Shown here piece by piece: positions 43,300 to 53,559 of a stretch of DNA of 64,000 nt. Both the position numbers and the translations under genes were made by a program. The stretch's first letter is position 1, and each line of letters begins with the position of its first letter. Source of the DNA: Streptomyces sp. TN58 (GTDB lineage: Bacteria > Actinomycetota > Actinomycetes > Streptomycetales > Streptomycetaceae); the NCBI RefSeq assembly GCF_001941845.1, contig NZ_CP018870.1, positions 2,778,501 through 2,842,500 on the forward strand, read 5' to 3'. The notes under the pieces are model-generated. The model did not search any database and was not told the origin of the DNA. It saw nothing but the letters and a program-made list of their open reading frames with translations.

Positions 43300-43767
43300 A
43301 TGGACACCACGACGCGCGGCACGATCGGCAGCAACGACGGCCGTCGCCGGCCCGCAGGCCGCTCCGGGACCCGCCCCGCCGGACGGCGCGACCAGCGGCG
43401 CCCGGCGGGCCCCGCGGCACCGGCGGCTCCCACGGGCCCTCGGAGCCCGGCGGGCCCGCACCACTGGTTCGCCGAACGCCTCCTGGCCGTGCTCTGCGGG
43501 CTGCGCCCGGTGCACTCGCTCCTGGGACACACCGTGGGCCCCGCCTACCAGCAGCTGGTCACCCTGGCGCCCGCGGACCCGCTGCGCGAGCGCCTGCGGC
43601 CGGTCGTCCGCCGCTGCGGCCGCTTCATCCCCGGCCCCGGTGTCATCGAGGCCTTCGCCCGCATCGCGACCGGCGACCGCGTGACGGCGATGGCCTTCCG
43701 CCTGGAACAGGGCCCGGACCTCCGCTGGCGCTGCGCAGCGGTGGAGATCCAAGGCCCCCGCCCCTGA
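43300..43767 (+). CDS. Rv3235-family protein of unknown function
   Basis: The 155-residue protein has an Arg/Pro/Ala-rich, probably disordered first half and a conserved C-terminal domain: WFAERLLAVLCGLRPVHSLL, LVRRCGRFIPGPGVIEAFAR-like stretch and MAFRLEQGPDLRWRCAAVEI. I recognise this as the Rv3235 family, which neighbours secA in mycobacteria too. Function unknown; gene context suggests envelope or secretion. ATG 43300 follows GGGGGCAG. Confidence 0.75.
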   Translation: MDTTTRGTIGSNDGRRRPAGRSGTRPAGRRDQRRPAGPAAPAAPTGPRSPAGPHHWFAERLLAVLCGLRPVHSLLGHTVGPAYQQLVTLAPADPLRERLRPVVRRCGRFIPGPGVIEAFARIATGDRVTAMAFRLEQGPDLRWRCAAVEIQGPRP

Positions 43768-43796
43768 CCGGCCCCGCCGCACCTTCCAGCCCCCTC

Positions 43797-43860
43797 CAGC
43801 CCCGCCGGCGCTTGAGGCGCGGGGGCTCGGGGGCAGCGCCCCCGCAACAGCGCCGCACCC
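43797..43860 (+). repeat. Dispersed intergenic repeat, copy C (64 bp)
   Basis: It differs from copy B (36365-36428) at three positions. It lies in the convergent gap between the Rv3235-like gene and secA, 36 bp before the terminator hairpin. Confidence 0.85.
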
Positions 43861-43895
43861 GGCACGGACCCGCACCACCGGCGGTGTGAAACGGC

Positions 43896-43927
43896 CGGGG
43901 CCGGACACCACAAGGTGTCCGGCCCCG
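43896..43927. terminator. Terminator between Rv3235-like gene and secA
   Basis: CGGGGCCGGACACC (43896-43909), loop ACAA, and its exact complement (43914-43927) form a 14-bp stem, serving both convergent genes. Confidence 0.85.
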
Positions 43928-43963
43928 ACCGACGAGCCACGCCCCCCGCAGGGGACCGGCGGG

Positions 43964-46756
<2,793 letters not shown>

Positions 46757-46996
46757 TGAGGCTGGTCTCCTTGCCGGTCGGGCCTGGGCACTTTACGTAG
46801 CCGGGCACGGCAGGTGGGCCCCACCGCAACGGCCATCGTAAGCGAGGACAGGGCCGCGTCGGGAGGTCCGCCGTTCCCGTGAGGGCACGGGCGCCCGGAT
46901 TGAGAACGTACGGGGGACACCGAAGGTGCCGCATCGCCCGAAGGGATCACCGAAAATTGTTCGTCCCCGGCGGCGGGACGGCAGCAGAATCCGTTC

Positions 46997-47572
46997 ATGG
47001 AGCCCACGACACTGAAGACGGACCGTCTGGTACTGCGGCCTTTCGTCCCCGCCGACGAGGCCGAGGTCTACGCCGCCGCACAGGACCCCGACATCCAGCG
47101 CTGGACGCTGGTCCCCTCCCCCTACGAGGAGGAGCACGCGCACACCTGGGTCACCGAGACCTCGCCCAACGGCTGGCGCGACGGCACGGCCTTCCCCTTC
47201 GCCGTACGCCTGGGGGCCGAGGGCCCGCTGGTCGCGTCCGTCGGGCTGCACGTCCACAGCGCGGAGAGCTACGAGGTCGGCTACTGGGCGGTCCGCGAGC
47301 ACCGCGGCCGGGGCTACACGGCCGAGGCGGTCCTGGCCGTCGCCCGCTGGGCGTTCACCGAGCTCGGCATCGGACGTCTGGAATGGCGGGCCGAGGTGGG
47401 CAACGCCGGCTCCCGCGCCGTGGCCGAGAAGGCCGGCTTCCGGGTCGAGGGCACGCTGCGGGCCGGCATCATCCAGCGCGAGACCTACCGCGACTGCTGG
47501 ATCGGCGCCCTCCTCCCCTCCGACCTGGGCCTCACCCCGGCCATGCCCTACCTGCCGGCGCCCGCCGCCTGA
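46997..47572 (+). CDS. GNAT N-acetyltransferase
   Basis: The 191-residue protein resembles RimJ/RimL enzymes: TDRLVLRPFVPADEAEVYAA, GYWAVREHRGRGYTAEAVLA (acetyl-CoA loop R-x-x-G-x-x/G) and VGNAGSRAVAEKAGFRVEGT. Substrate unknown. ATG 46997 has no strong ribosome-binding site. It is divergent from secA across a 240-base gap and is followed 50 bases later by the YcaQ-like gene, perhaps co-transcribed. Confidence 0.85.
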   Translation: MEPTTLKTDRLVLRPFVPADEAEVYAAAQDPDIQRWTLVPSPYEEEHAHTWVTETSPNGWRDGTAFPFAVRLGAEGPLVASVGLHVHSAESYEVGYWAVREHRGRGYTAEAVLAVARWAFTELGIGRLEWRAEVGNAGSRAVAEKAGFRVEGTLRAGIIQRETYRDCWIGALLPSDLGLTPAMPYLPAPAA

Positions 47573-47622
47573 CCGGTCCACTGACCGGTCCGCTGTCAGT
47601 GGCGGCTCGTAGGCTTCGGCAC

Positions 47623-48804
47623 ATGAGCAGCCTGCCGCCGCCGACCGTGTCCCTGTCCGCCGACGAGGCCCGCCGGATCGCCCTGCGCGCGCAGGGCTTC
47701 CTCGGCGCCCCCGACCGGCGCGGCGGGGTCCGCGGGGTCCTGCGCCACCTGGGCGCCGTCCAGCTCGACACCATCTCGGTGCTGGCCCGCTCGCACGAGC
47801 TGATCCCGTACGCCCGGCTCGGCGCGGTCGGCCGGGACACCGTGGAGAAGGCCTACTGGACCGAGCGGCACGCCTTTGAGTACTGGTCGCACGCGGCCTG
47901 CATCCTGCCCATCGAGGAATGGCCGCATTTCGCCTTCCGCCGCCGGGCCAACCGGACGCGCGGCCACCGCTGGCACATCCTCCAGGACAAGCAGCACTCG
48001 ACGCGGGCGGTCCTGGACCGGCTGAGGGCGGACGGCCCGCTGACCTCCACCGAGCTGGGCGGCGCGAAGAACGGCGGCGAGTGGTTCGAATGGTCCGAGA
48101 CCAAGATCGCCGTGGAGTGGCTCCTCGACACCGGCGAGGTGGTGTGCAGCGAGCGCCGCAGCTGGAAGCGGGTCTACGACCTCCCCGAGCGGGCCGTGCC
48201 CGACCCGCTGCTCCACGACGACCTGGACGACCGCGAGTGCCTGCGCCGCCTGGTGGCCCTGGCCGGCCGGTCCCTCGGCGTCGGCACCCGCGCCGACATC
48301 GCGGACTACCACCGGCTCAAGGGGGAGCAGTTCGACGCGGTCGTCGCGGACTCCGGGCTGGTCCCGGTGGAGGTGGAGGGCTGGGCCAAGCCCGCCTGGG
48401 CCGACCCCGCCGCCCTGGCGACGGCGCCCCGGGGCCGGCACCGCACGACGCTGCTGTCCCCGTTCGACTCCCTGGTCTGGGACCGTCCGCGCACCGAGCG
48501 GATCTTCGGCTTCACGCACCGCCTGGAGGCGTACGTTCCCAAGCCCAAGCGGATACACGGGTACTTCGCGATGCCGCTGCTGGCGGGCGGCCGGCTCCAG
48601 GGCCGCGTCGACCCGGCCCGCGAGGGCGGCACGCTGGTCGCCCGGCAGCTCTCGCTGACCTCGCCCGCGGCCGCGCCGGCGATGGCCCGTGCGCTGCGGG
48701 AGGCTGCGGAGTGGGTCGGCTGCGACGCGGTCCGCGTCGAGCGCGCGCAGAGCCCGGCGGAGGCCGCGGCGGTCACGGCGGAGCTGACCGCGCTGGGCAA
48801 CTGA
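47623..48804 (+). CDS. YcaQ/AlkZ-like winged-helix DNA glycosylase
   Basis: The 393-residue protein is an HTH_42 winged-helix protein. The catalytic-region motif is QLD in LGAVQLDTISVLARSHEL, the Q-x-D form of E. coli YcaQ, rather than Q-x-Q of AlkZ from azinomycin producers. Other family blocks are WSHAACILPIEEWPHFAFRR, LLSPFDSLVWDRPRTERIFG and YVPKPKRIHGYFAMPLL. Enzymes of this family unhook interstrand crosslinks and remove bulky alkylated bases. ATG 47623. TAGGCT lies 7 bases upstream, so the mRNA may be leaderless. Confidence 0.85.
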   Translation: MSSLPPPTVSLSADEARRIALRAQGFLGAPDRRGGVRGVLRHLGAVQLDTISVLARSHELIPYARLGAVGRDTVEKAYWTERHAFEYWSHAACILPIEEWPHFAFRRRANRTRGHRWHILQDKQHSTRAVLDRLRADGPLTSTELGGAKNGGEWFEWSETKIAVEWLLDTGEVVCSERRSWKRVYDLPERAVPDPLLHDDLDDRECLRRLVALAGRSLGVGTRADIADYHRLKGEQFDAVVADSGLVPVEVEGWAKPAWADPAALATAPRGRHRTTLLSPFDSLVWDRPRTERIFGFTHRLEAYVPKPKRIHGYFAMPLLAGGRLQGRVDPAREGGTLVARQLSLTSPAAAPAMARALREAAEWVGCDAVRVERAQSPAEAAAVTAELTALGN

Positions 48805-48836
48805 CCGCACTCGGCACCTGGCCCCGCCGGGCAGCC

Positions 48837-48863
48837 GACCGCCGCCCCCGCGGGGGTGCGGTC
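48837..48863. terminator. Hairpin between the YcaQ-like gene and the response regulator
   Basis: GACCGC (48837-48842) and GCGGTC (48858-48863) enclose the perfect CCCCCG-CGGGGG stem. It reaches into the stop codon of the regulator gene on the minus strand. Confidence 0.65.
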
Positions 48864-49614
48864 AGCGGATCTCCAGGATCTTCTCCCGCATCGCGTAGAC
48901 CACGGCCTCCATCCTGGAGTGCAGCTGAAGCTTCTCCAGGATGTTGCGGACGTGGTTCTTCACGGTGTTCTCCGAGATGAACAACTCCTTGGCGATGTCA
49001 CGGTTGTTCATGCCGGTGGCCACCAGCTTCAGGACCTCCAGCTCCCGGTCCGTCAGCCGCGGCGCCGGCACCAGCCGCCGCTCGTCGGTCCGCTGGATCA
49101 TCGACTTGAACTCGGTCAGGAGCTTCGACGCCATCGACGGGCTGATCTGCGACTGGCCGTCGGCCACCGCCCGGATCGCCGTGGCCACCTCGTCCGTGGA
49201 GATCTCCTTCAGGAGGTAGCCGGTCGCGCCCGCCTTGATCGCGTCGTAGAGGTCCGCCTCCTCGTCGCTGATCGTCAACATGATGATCTTCGCCGAGGGT
49301 GCCACCTCCTTGATCGAGGTGCATGCCTCGATGCCGCCGCGCCGGGGCATCCGCACGTCCATGAGCACGATGTCCGGCAGCAGGTCGGCCGCCTTGTCCA
49401 CCGCCTCCGCGCCGTCCCCGGCCTCGCCGACGACCTGGATGTCCTCCTCCTGCGCGAGGACGATCTCCAGTCCCCGGCGGAAGAGCGCGTGGTCGTCGAC
49501 GACGAGCACCCGGATGGGTTCCCCGGCCGGCGGGCCGGCGGTCTCCCCCGAGGGGTCCGCCCCGCGGCAGGCCGCACCGCCGTCCGCGCGTACCGGACCG
49601 AAGCTGTCCGCCAT
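48862..49614 (-). CDS. Orphan NarL/FixJ-family response regulator
   Basis: The 250-residue regulator has a receiver domain (about 35-155) with acidic pocket VLVVDDHALFRRG, phospho-acceptor in VLMDVRMPRRGG, Thr in IIMLTISDEE and Lys in GYLLKEIS. A LuxR-type helix-turn-helix follows (LTDRELEVLKLVATGMNNRD, NTVKNHVRNILEKL). No sensor kinase is adjacent, so its partner is unknown. A charged N-terminal extension of about 30 residues (ADSFGPVRADGGAACRGADP) precedes the receiver. ATG 49614 follows GGGGGAGGGACGTG. It reads convergently with the YcaQ-like gene. Confidence 0.92.
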   Translation of the reverse strand: MADSFGPVRADGGAACRGADPSGETAGPPAGEPIRVLVVDDHALFRRGLEIVLAQEEDIQVVGEAGDGAEAVDKAADLLPDIVLMDVRMPRRGGIEACTSIKEVAPSAKIIMLTISDEEADLYDAIKAGATGYLLKEISTDEVATAIRAVADGQSQISPSMASKLLTEFKSMIQRTDERRLVPAPRLTDRELEVLKLVATGMNNRDIAKELFISENTVKNHVRNILEKLQLHSRMEAVVYAMREKILEIR

Positions 49615-49756
49615 CACGTCCCTCCCCCTGCATGTGCCGAGTTGCCGGGCCAACCGGACACGCTGCGCAGCCGGTTGACTGCCCGCCATGATTCCATGCC
49701 CGCACCGTGGCGCGGGGGATGCCGGCGGACCTCCTGGCGCATACCCGTCATGCAGG

Positions 49757-49793
49757 TGCCCCCGCGGAGACGCCGGAGCGTCCCGCGGGGGCA
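49757..49793 (-). terminator. Terminator of hpf
   Basis: TGCCCCCGCGG (49757-49767), bulged A, GACGC-CGGA-GCGTC and CCGCGGGGGCA (49783-49793) form a 16-bp stem, 14 bases beyond the hpf stop. Confidence 0.8.
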
Positions 49794-49806
49794 GCGAACG
49801 GTCTGC

Positions 49807-50502
49807 TCAGCCGCCGAGCGCGCCACCCGCGCCGCCCCGCGGCTCCTCCGAGCTGGAGGCCCCGTCGGGGTTCACATGGATGACGCCGTAGTCATAGGCG
49901 TGGCGCCGGTAGACGACACTGGGCAGCTTGGTCTCGGAATCGACGAACAGATAGAAGTCGTGGCCGACCAGCTCCATCTCGTACAGAGCCTGGTCGAGCG
50001 ACATGGGCGCGGCCGAGTGGGTCTTCTCGCGGACGATGAGCGGGCCTTCACCCTGCACTTCGATGGATCCGATCCGGGTGATCGGAACTCCGTCCGTCTT
50101 CTCCTCGGTGACCGGCTGGCCACTGCCGTTGAGGGACGCGACGCCCGGTACGACGTCGGCGACCTCCGCCGCCGGGATGCGGCCGCTGCCACGGCGGGTG
50201 AAACGCTTGTCGTGCTGCTTGCGCAGCCGGGCCTCCAGCTTGTCCTGGGCAAGGTCCAGCGCCGCATACGGGTCGGCGGCGGCCGCCTCGGCCCGGATCA
50301 CAGGGCCCCGCGAACGCAGGGTGATCTCCACGCGGTCGGAACGGTCGGCCTGGCGCGGGTTGTGCTCCTTGGACACCTCGACGTCCAAGCTGATCACCTT
50401 GGCGTCGAGCTTCTGGATCCGCTCCGGATTCAGCTTCTCGGCCACGTGCTTGCGGAACCGCTCGGGCACCTCGGTCTTGCGGCCCTTGACGACGATGTCC
50501 AC
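49807..50502 (-). CDS. hpf: Long ribosome hibernation promoting factor
   Basis: The 231-residue protein has the N-terminal S30AE ribosome-binding domain (VDIVVKGRKTEVPERFRKHV, SDRVEITLRSRGPVIRAEAA, LDKLEARLRKQHDKR-like region) and the C-terminal dimerisation domain of long HPF (DQALYEMELVGHDFYLFVDS, VVYRRHAYDYGVI). It dimerises 70S ribosomes into 100S in stationary phase. GTG 50502 was chosen because the family begins here and GGAG lies 6 bases upstream; upstream in-frame starts would add about 40 unrelated residues. A linker of about 70 residues separates the domains. Confidence 0.92.
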   Translation of the reverse strand: MDIVVKGRKTEVPERFRKHVAEKLNPERIQKLDAKVISLDVEVSKEHNPRQADRSDRVEITLRSRGPVIRAEAAAADPYAALDLAQDKLEARLRKQHDKRFTRRGSGRIPAAEVADVVPGVASLNGSGQPVTEEKTDGVPITRIGSIEVQGEGPLIVREKTHSAAPMSLDQALYEMELVGHDFYLFVDSETKLPSVVYRRHAYDYGVIHVNPDGASSSEEPRGGAGGALGG

Positions 50503-50831
50503 GCAGAACTCCGTTCCCGGATAGCTCCGCCCGACGGGGCGAAGCGTCTCCCTTTCGCACCAGACTCCGGTGAAGGCCGGAGCCTCGGACTTGGCGACTT
50601 TCACCTCCTCCTCCCCCATCGGCAAGATCTACACCCCACCGACTTCGGAGTCGAGAGAACAGCCTCCTGAGTTCCTTACAACCGAACATATCCCTCTATG
50701 GCGGTTGTCGGCACCCGCTACTGGCCTGTACTTCCAGTCCAGTGGCCGTTCCCTCGTACTACCTGCAACGATGGGCCTTCCCCTCCAGTTCCAAATCTAT
50801 TCACCGGATTTCCCGCCGGAGACGTTCCCGC
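50503..50831. other. 329-base region between hpf and comF
   Basis: Both neighbours are on the minus strand, so this should hold the hpf promoter and leader. It is markedly more AT-rich than its surroundings (for example around 50676-50700 and 50788-50805). TGCCGA-17-TATGTT on the minus strand is a possible promoter. A GGAGGAGG ribosome-site-like stretch near 50608 precedes a frame that runs into hpf but does not look like family sequence. Confidence 0.4.
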
Positions 50832-51596
50832 TCACCGCCGCCACGCGCGGGGACTCCGCCCGAAGGAGCCCGCCGGCGCGGCCACCACCGCGGCCCGCAG
50901 CACGCCGCCCGCTCCCGCCCCGGCGCCTTCCCCGGATCCGCCGCCGCATCCCACGGCCAGCCCCGCCGCGCGCACCGCCCGCGCCGCCTCGGCCAGCGTC
51001 GCCCCGGTGGTGACCACGTCGTCCACCAGTACGATCCGGGCCCCCCGCGTCAGCCGTGCCCCGTCCCGGCGCACCGCCAGCGCCCCCGCCAGGTTCTCCC
51101 GGCGCTGCCGGGCCCCCAGTCCCGCCTGGTCCGCCACCGCCCGTCGCAGCGCCAGTACGGGCGCCACACGCGCCGGCACCCCGGCCCGCCGCAGCCCTCC
51201 CGCCGCGGCCAGCGCGATCCTGCGCGCCGGATCGTGCCCGCGCGCCCGCACCTGTCCGCGCGCCGAGGGGACCGGCACCAGTGCCACCTCGCCCCGCCCC
51301 CGCCCGGCCCCGCCGGCCAGGACGGCCGCGGCCAGCGCCGCACCCAGCACACCGGCCAGCGGGAGCGCCCCGCGCTCCTTGTGGGCCAGCAGGACCTCCC
51401 GTACGGCTCCCTCGTAGGCGGCGGCCGCGTGTACCGGCGGCAGCCCCTCGGGGCGCGGGGACGGGCCCACCGGACCCGCAGCGGACCCGCTGAGCGCGTC
51501 CCGGCAGCCCTCGCACACCAGCACGCGGGCGGCACCGCACCCCGCGCAGTCGACGGGCAGGACCAGCCCGGCGAGCTCCCGCCACCACCCCCGCAT
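50832..51596 (-). CDS. comF: ComF-family phosphoribosyltransferase-like protein
   Basis: The 254-residue protein has an N-terminal zinc finger (VDCAGCGAARVLVCEGCRDA), a ComF core (LVPVPSARGQVRARGHDPAR) and the PRPP motif RIVLVDDVVTTGATLAEAAR. ComF proteins aid natural transformation in some bacteria; in actinobacteria the gene sits between hpf and lpqB and its role is unknown. The Arg/Ala/Gly-rich composition is extreme even for this genome. ATG 51596. Confidence 0.85.
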   Translation of the reverse strand: MRGWWRELAGLVLPVDCAGCGAARVLVCEGCRDALSGSAAGPVGPSPRPEGLPPVHAAAAYEGAVREVLLAHKERGALPLAGVLGAALAAAVLAGGAGRGRGEVALVPVPSARGQVRARGHDPARRIALAAAGGLRRAGVPARVAPVLALRRAVADQAGLGARQRRENLAGALAVRRDGARLTRGARIVLVDDVVTTGATLAEAARAVRAAGLAVGCGGGSGEGAGAGAGGVLRAAVVAAPAGSFGRSPRAWRR

Positions 51597-51681
51597 GGCA
51601 CCACACTGGCGGCCGGGCCCCCGGCCCGCCACCCCTGTGGACGACGGCCGGCGGCCGGGCGGCAGCCGGGAGCCCGCGGCT

Positions 51682-53559
51682 TCAGCCCGGGTAGACCGGC
51701 GACCCGCCCGCGGCCACGGTCCGCCACTGCGCACCCGGCGGCAGCCAGACGATCCCGTCCTCCGAGTACCCCAGCACCGGCTTCGGCTTCGACTCGTCCT
51801 CCGCGGCCGCCGCCGCGACCTCGGACAGCCCCGTGGCCCCCGGCAGGCTCGCCGCGACCATCGAGCCGTCCGCCAGCATGTAGCGGGCCTGCTGCACCCC
51901 GCCCTTCTCCCGGCCCACCACCAGCAGCCGGCCCCGCGGCGCCCAGCTCATCGTCGTCACGTCCGCCATCTGCGGGGCCGCGGGCCGCAGCTCGCGCACC
52001 GACACCGCCGAGATGTCGCCCTTCGCGTCCGGCCGCTCGATCCGCCCGACGTACAGCTTCTTGCCGGCGGGGGCCTCCTCCAGCAGCAGCGCGATCCGCG
52101 CCCCGTCGGCGGACGCCTTCAGCGAGGCGATCCGCCGCCCGTCGAGCCCGGCCACCTGCACCCTCTCCGGCGTTCCGGTCCCGCCCGGCACCCGCCACAG
52201 CCCCGGCTGCTGCGGATCGCGGTCCGCGACCCACAGGTCGCCCGACGCGTCCCAGCTCGGCGCCGTCAGCGTCTCCGCCTTGCCGCCCCTGCCGATCGGC
52301 ACCTGCGCCGGCATCGGCCCGCCCCCGGACGTCGGCACCACGTACAGCCCGTGCCCGTCCTCGGAGACCACGGCCGCGCGCTGCTCGTCGTGCGACACCG
52401 CGGCCGACCGGACCTTGAACGCGGGCAGGGTCGCCAGCGGCCCCGGCACCGGTTCGGTGTGGACCTGCTGGTCCTCGCCGCCCACGTCGAGCTTCATCCG
52501 GACCAGCCGCTTCTCGCTGTCGACGAAGTACTGGAAGTCGGGGAGCTTGGGCCGCCTGGCGATGGCGTCCGCGCTCACCGACGTCACCGTGCACAGCGAC
52601 GACGTCTTGTCGTCGGAGGAGCGCAGCAGTTCGACCTGGTCGAGCCGTGAGCCCGTCAGGTCCTTGACGGTGTACAGCAGTTGGGTGGCCATCTTCTTGC
52701 ACTGCGGCTGCGCGATGTTGCCCACCTTGTCGTTGAGCGGCACGCGCAGCGTGTTCTGGCCGTCGTACGAGAGGGACTTGGTGCCCGTACGCAGTTCCGT
52801 ACCGGTGGGGAAGGCGGACTCCACGACCGGCGCGAGCCACCGGGACGGCCCGGCGAGCAGCGACTGCACCGTCTGCGTGGTCGGGTCCATCCGCGAGTCG
52901 GGGTCGCTGCGCTGGCGCACGTAGACCGGGTCGGCGACGAGCGTGCCGCCGGCGAAGTAGTACTTGTTCACCGGCATGTAGATGCGCTGGAAGTCCGACT
53001 CGCTGAGCACGAGGCCGCTCGGCGGGGTCGAGATGCGCCACTGCTTGTCCTCGTCCTGGACGAGCTGGAGCTGCTCCTCGTAGTCCCGGACGCCGGTCTG
53101 CGGCTGGTAGGCGCTGTGCTCGTCGACGGTCGCGAGCTTCTTGCCGGTCACCTTCCAGCGGGGCCCTTCGGGGTCCTTCTCGCCGCGGACCGCGACCCGG
53201 CTGAGGCCGGAGGAGAGCACGGTGACGGCGGAGCTGGGCTTCCAGGACTTCGCGGCGGCCGGCGTGAGGTACTTGCGGGCGGTCTCCAGCTGCGGGTCGT
53301 CGCTGGTCATCGCCTCCAGGAAGCCGTCGACGATCTCCGCCGGAGTGGCCTTGTCCGCGGGCGGCACGCCGAACACCCGCACCTGCGAGTCCACGCCCTG
53401 CGACGCCTGCACGGCGCGGATCTCGCCGCTGTGGGGCATCGAGGCGCAGCCGGCCAGGACCAGCCCGGCTGCCGGGAAGGCGTACGCCCGCAGCGTGCGC
53501 AGGCGCCGGCCCCTCACCCGTGCGCTCCCCCACCGCGCGTCCACGGGCTCACCGTCCAT
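51682..53559 (-). CDS. lpqB: Lipoprotein LpqB, MtrAB accessory protein
   Basis: The 625-residue lipoprotein has a lipobox LAGC (Cys38) after a hydrophobic segment, a GerMN-type domain (about 190-310: SDFQRIYMPVNKYYFAGGTL, VQSLLAGPSRWLAPVVESAF) and a C-terminal beta-propeller (about 330-620). LpqB binds the extracellular part of MtrB and tunes the kinase. ATG 53559 overlaps the end of mtrB by 11 bases, so translation is coupled. Confidence 0.92.
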   Translation of the reverse strand: MDGEPVDARWGSARVRGRRLRTLRAYAFPAAGLVLAGCASMPHSGEIRAVQASQGVDSQVRVFGVPPADKATPAEIVDGFLEAMTSDDPQLETARKYLTPAAAKSWKPSSAVTVLSSGLSRVAVRGEKDPEGPRWKVTGKKLATVDEHSAYQPQTGVRDYEEQLQLVQDEDKQWRISTPPSGLVLSESDFQRIYMPVNKYYFAGGTLVADPVYVRQRSDPDSRMDPTTQTVQSLLAGPSRWLAPVVESAFPTGTELRTGTKSLSYDGQNTLRVPLNDKVGNIAQPQCKKMATQLLYTVKDLTGSRLDQVELLRSSDDKTSSLCTVTSVSADAIARRPKLPDFQYFVDSEKRLVRMKLDVGGEDQQVHTEPVPGPLATLPAFKVRSAAVSHDEQRAAVVSEDGHGLYVVPTSGGGPMPAQVPIGRGGKAETLTAPSWDASGDLWVADRDPQQPGLWRVPGGTGTPERVQVAGLDGRRIASLKASADGARIALLLEEAPAGKKLYVGRIERPDAKGDISAVSVRELRPAAPQMADVTTMSWAPRGRLLVVGREKGGVQQARYMLADGSMVAASLPGATGLSEVAAAAAEDESKPKPVLGYSEDGIVWLPPGAQWRTVAAGGSPVYPG

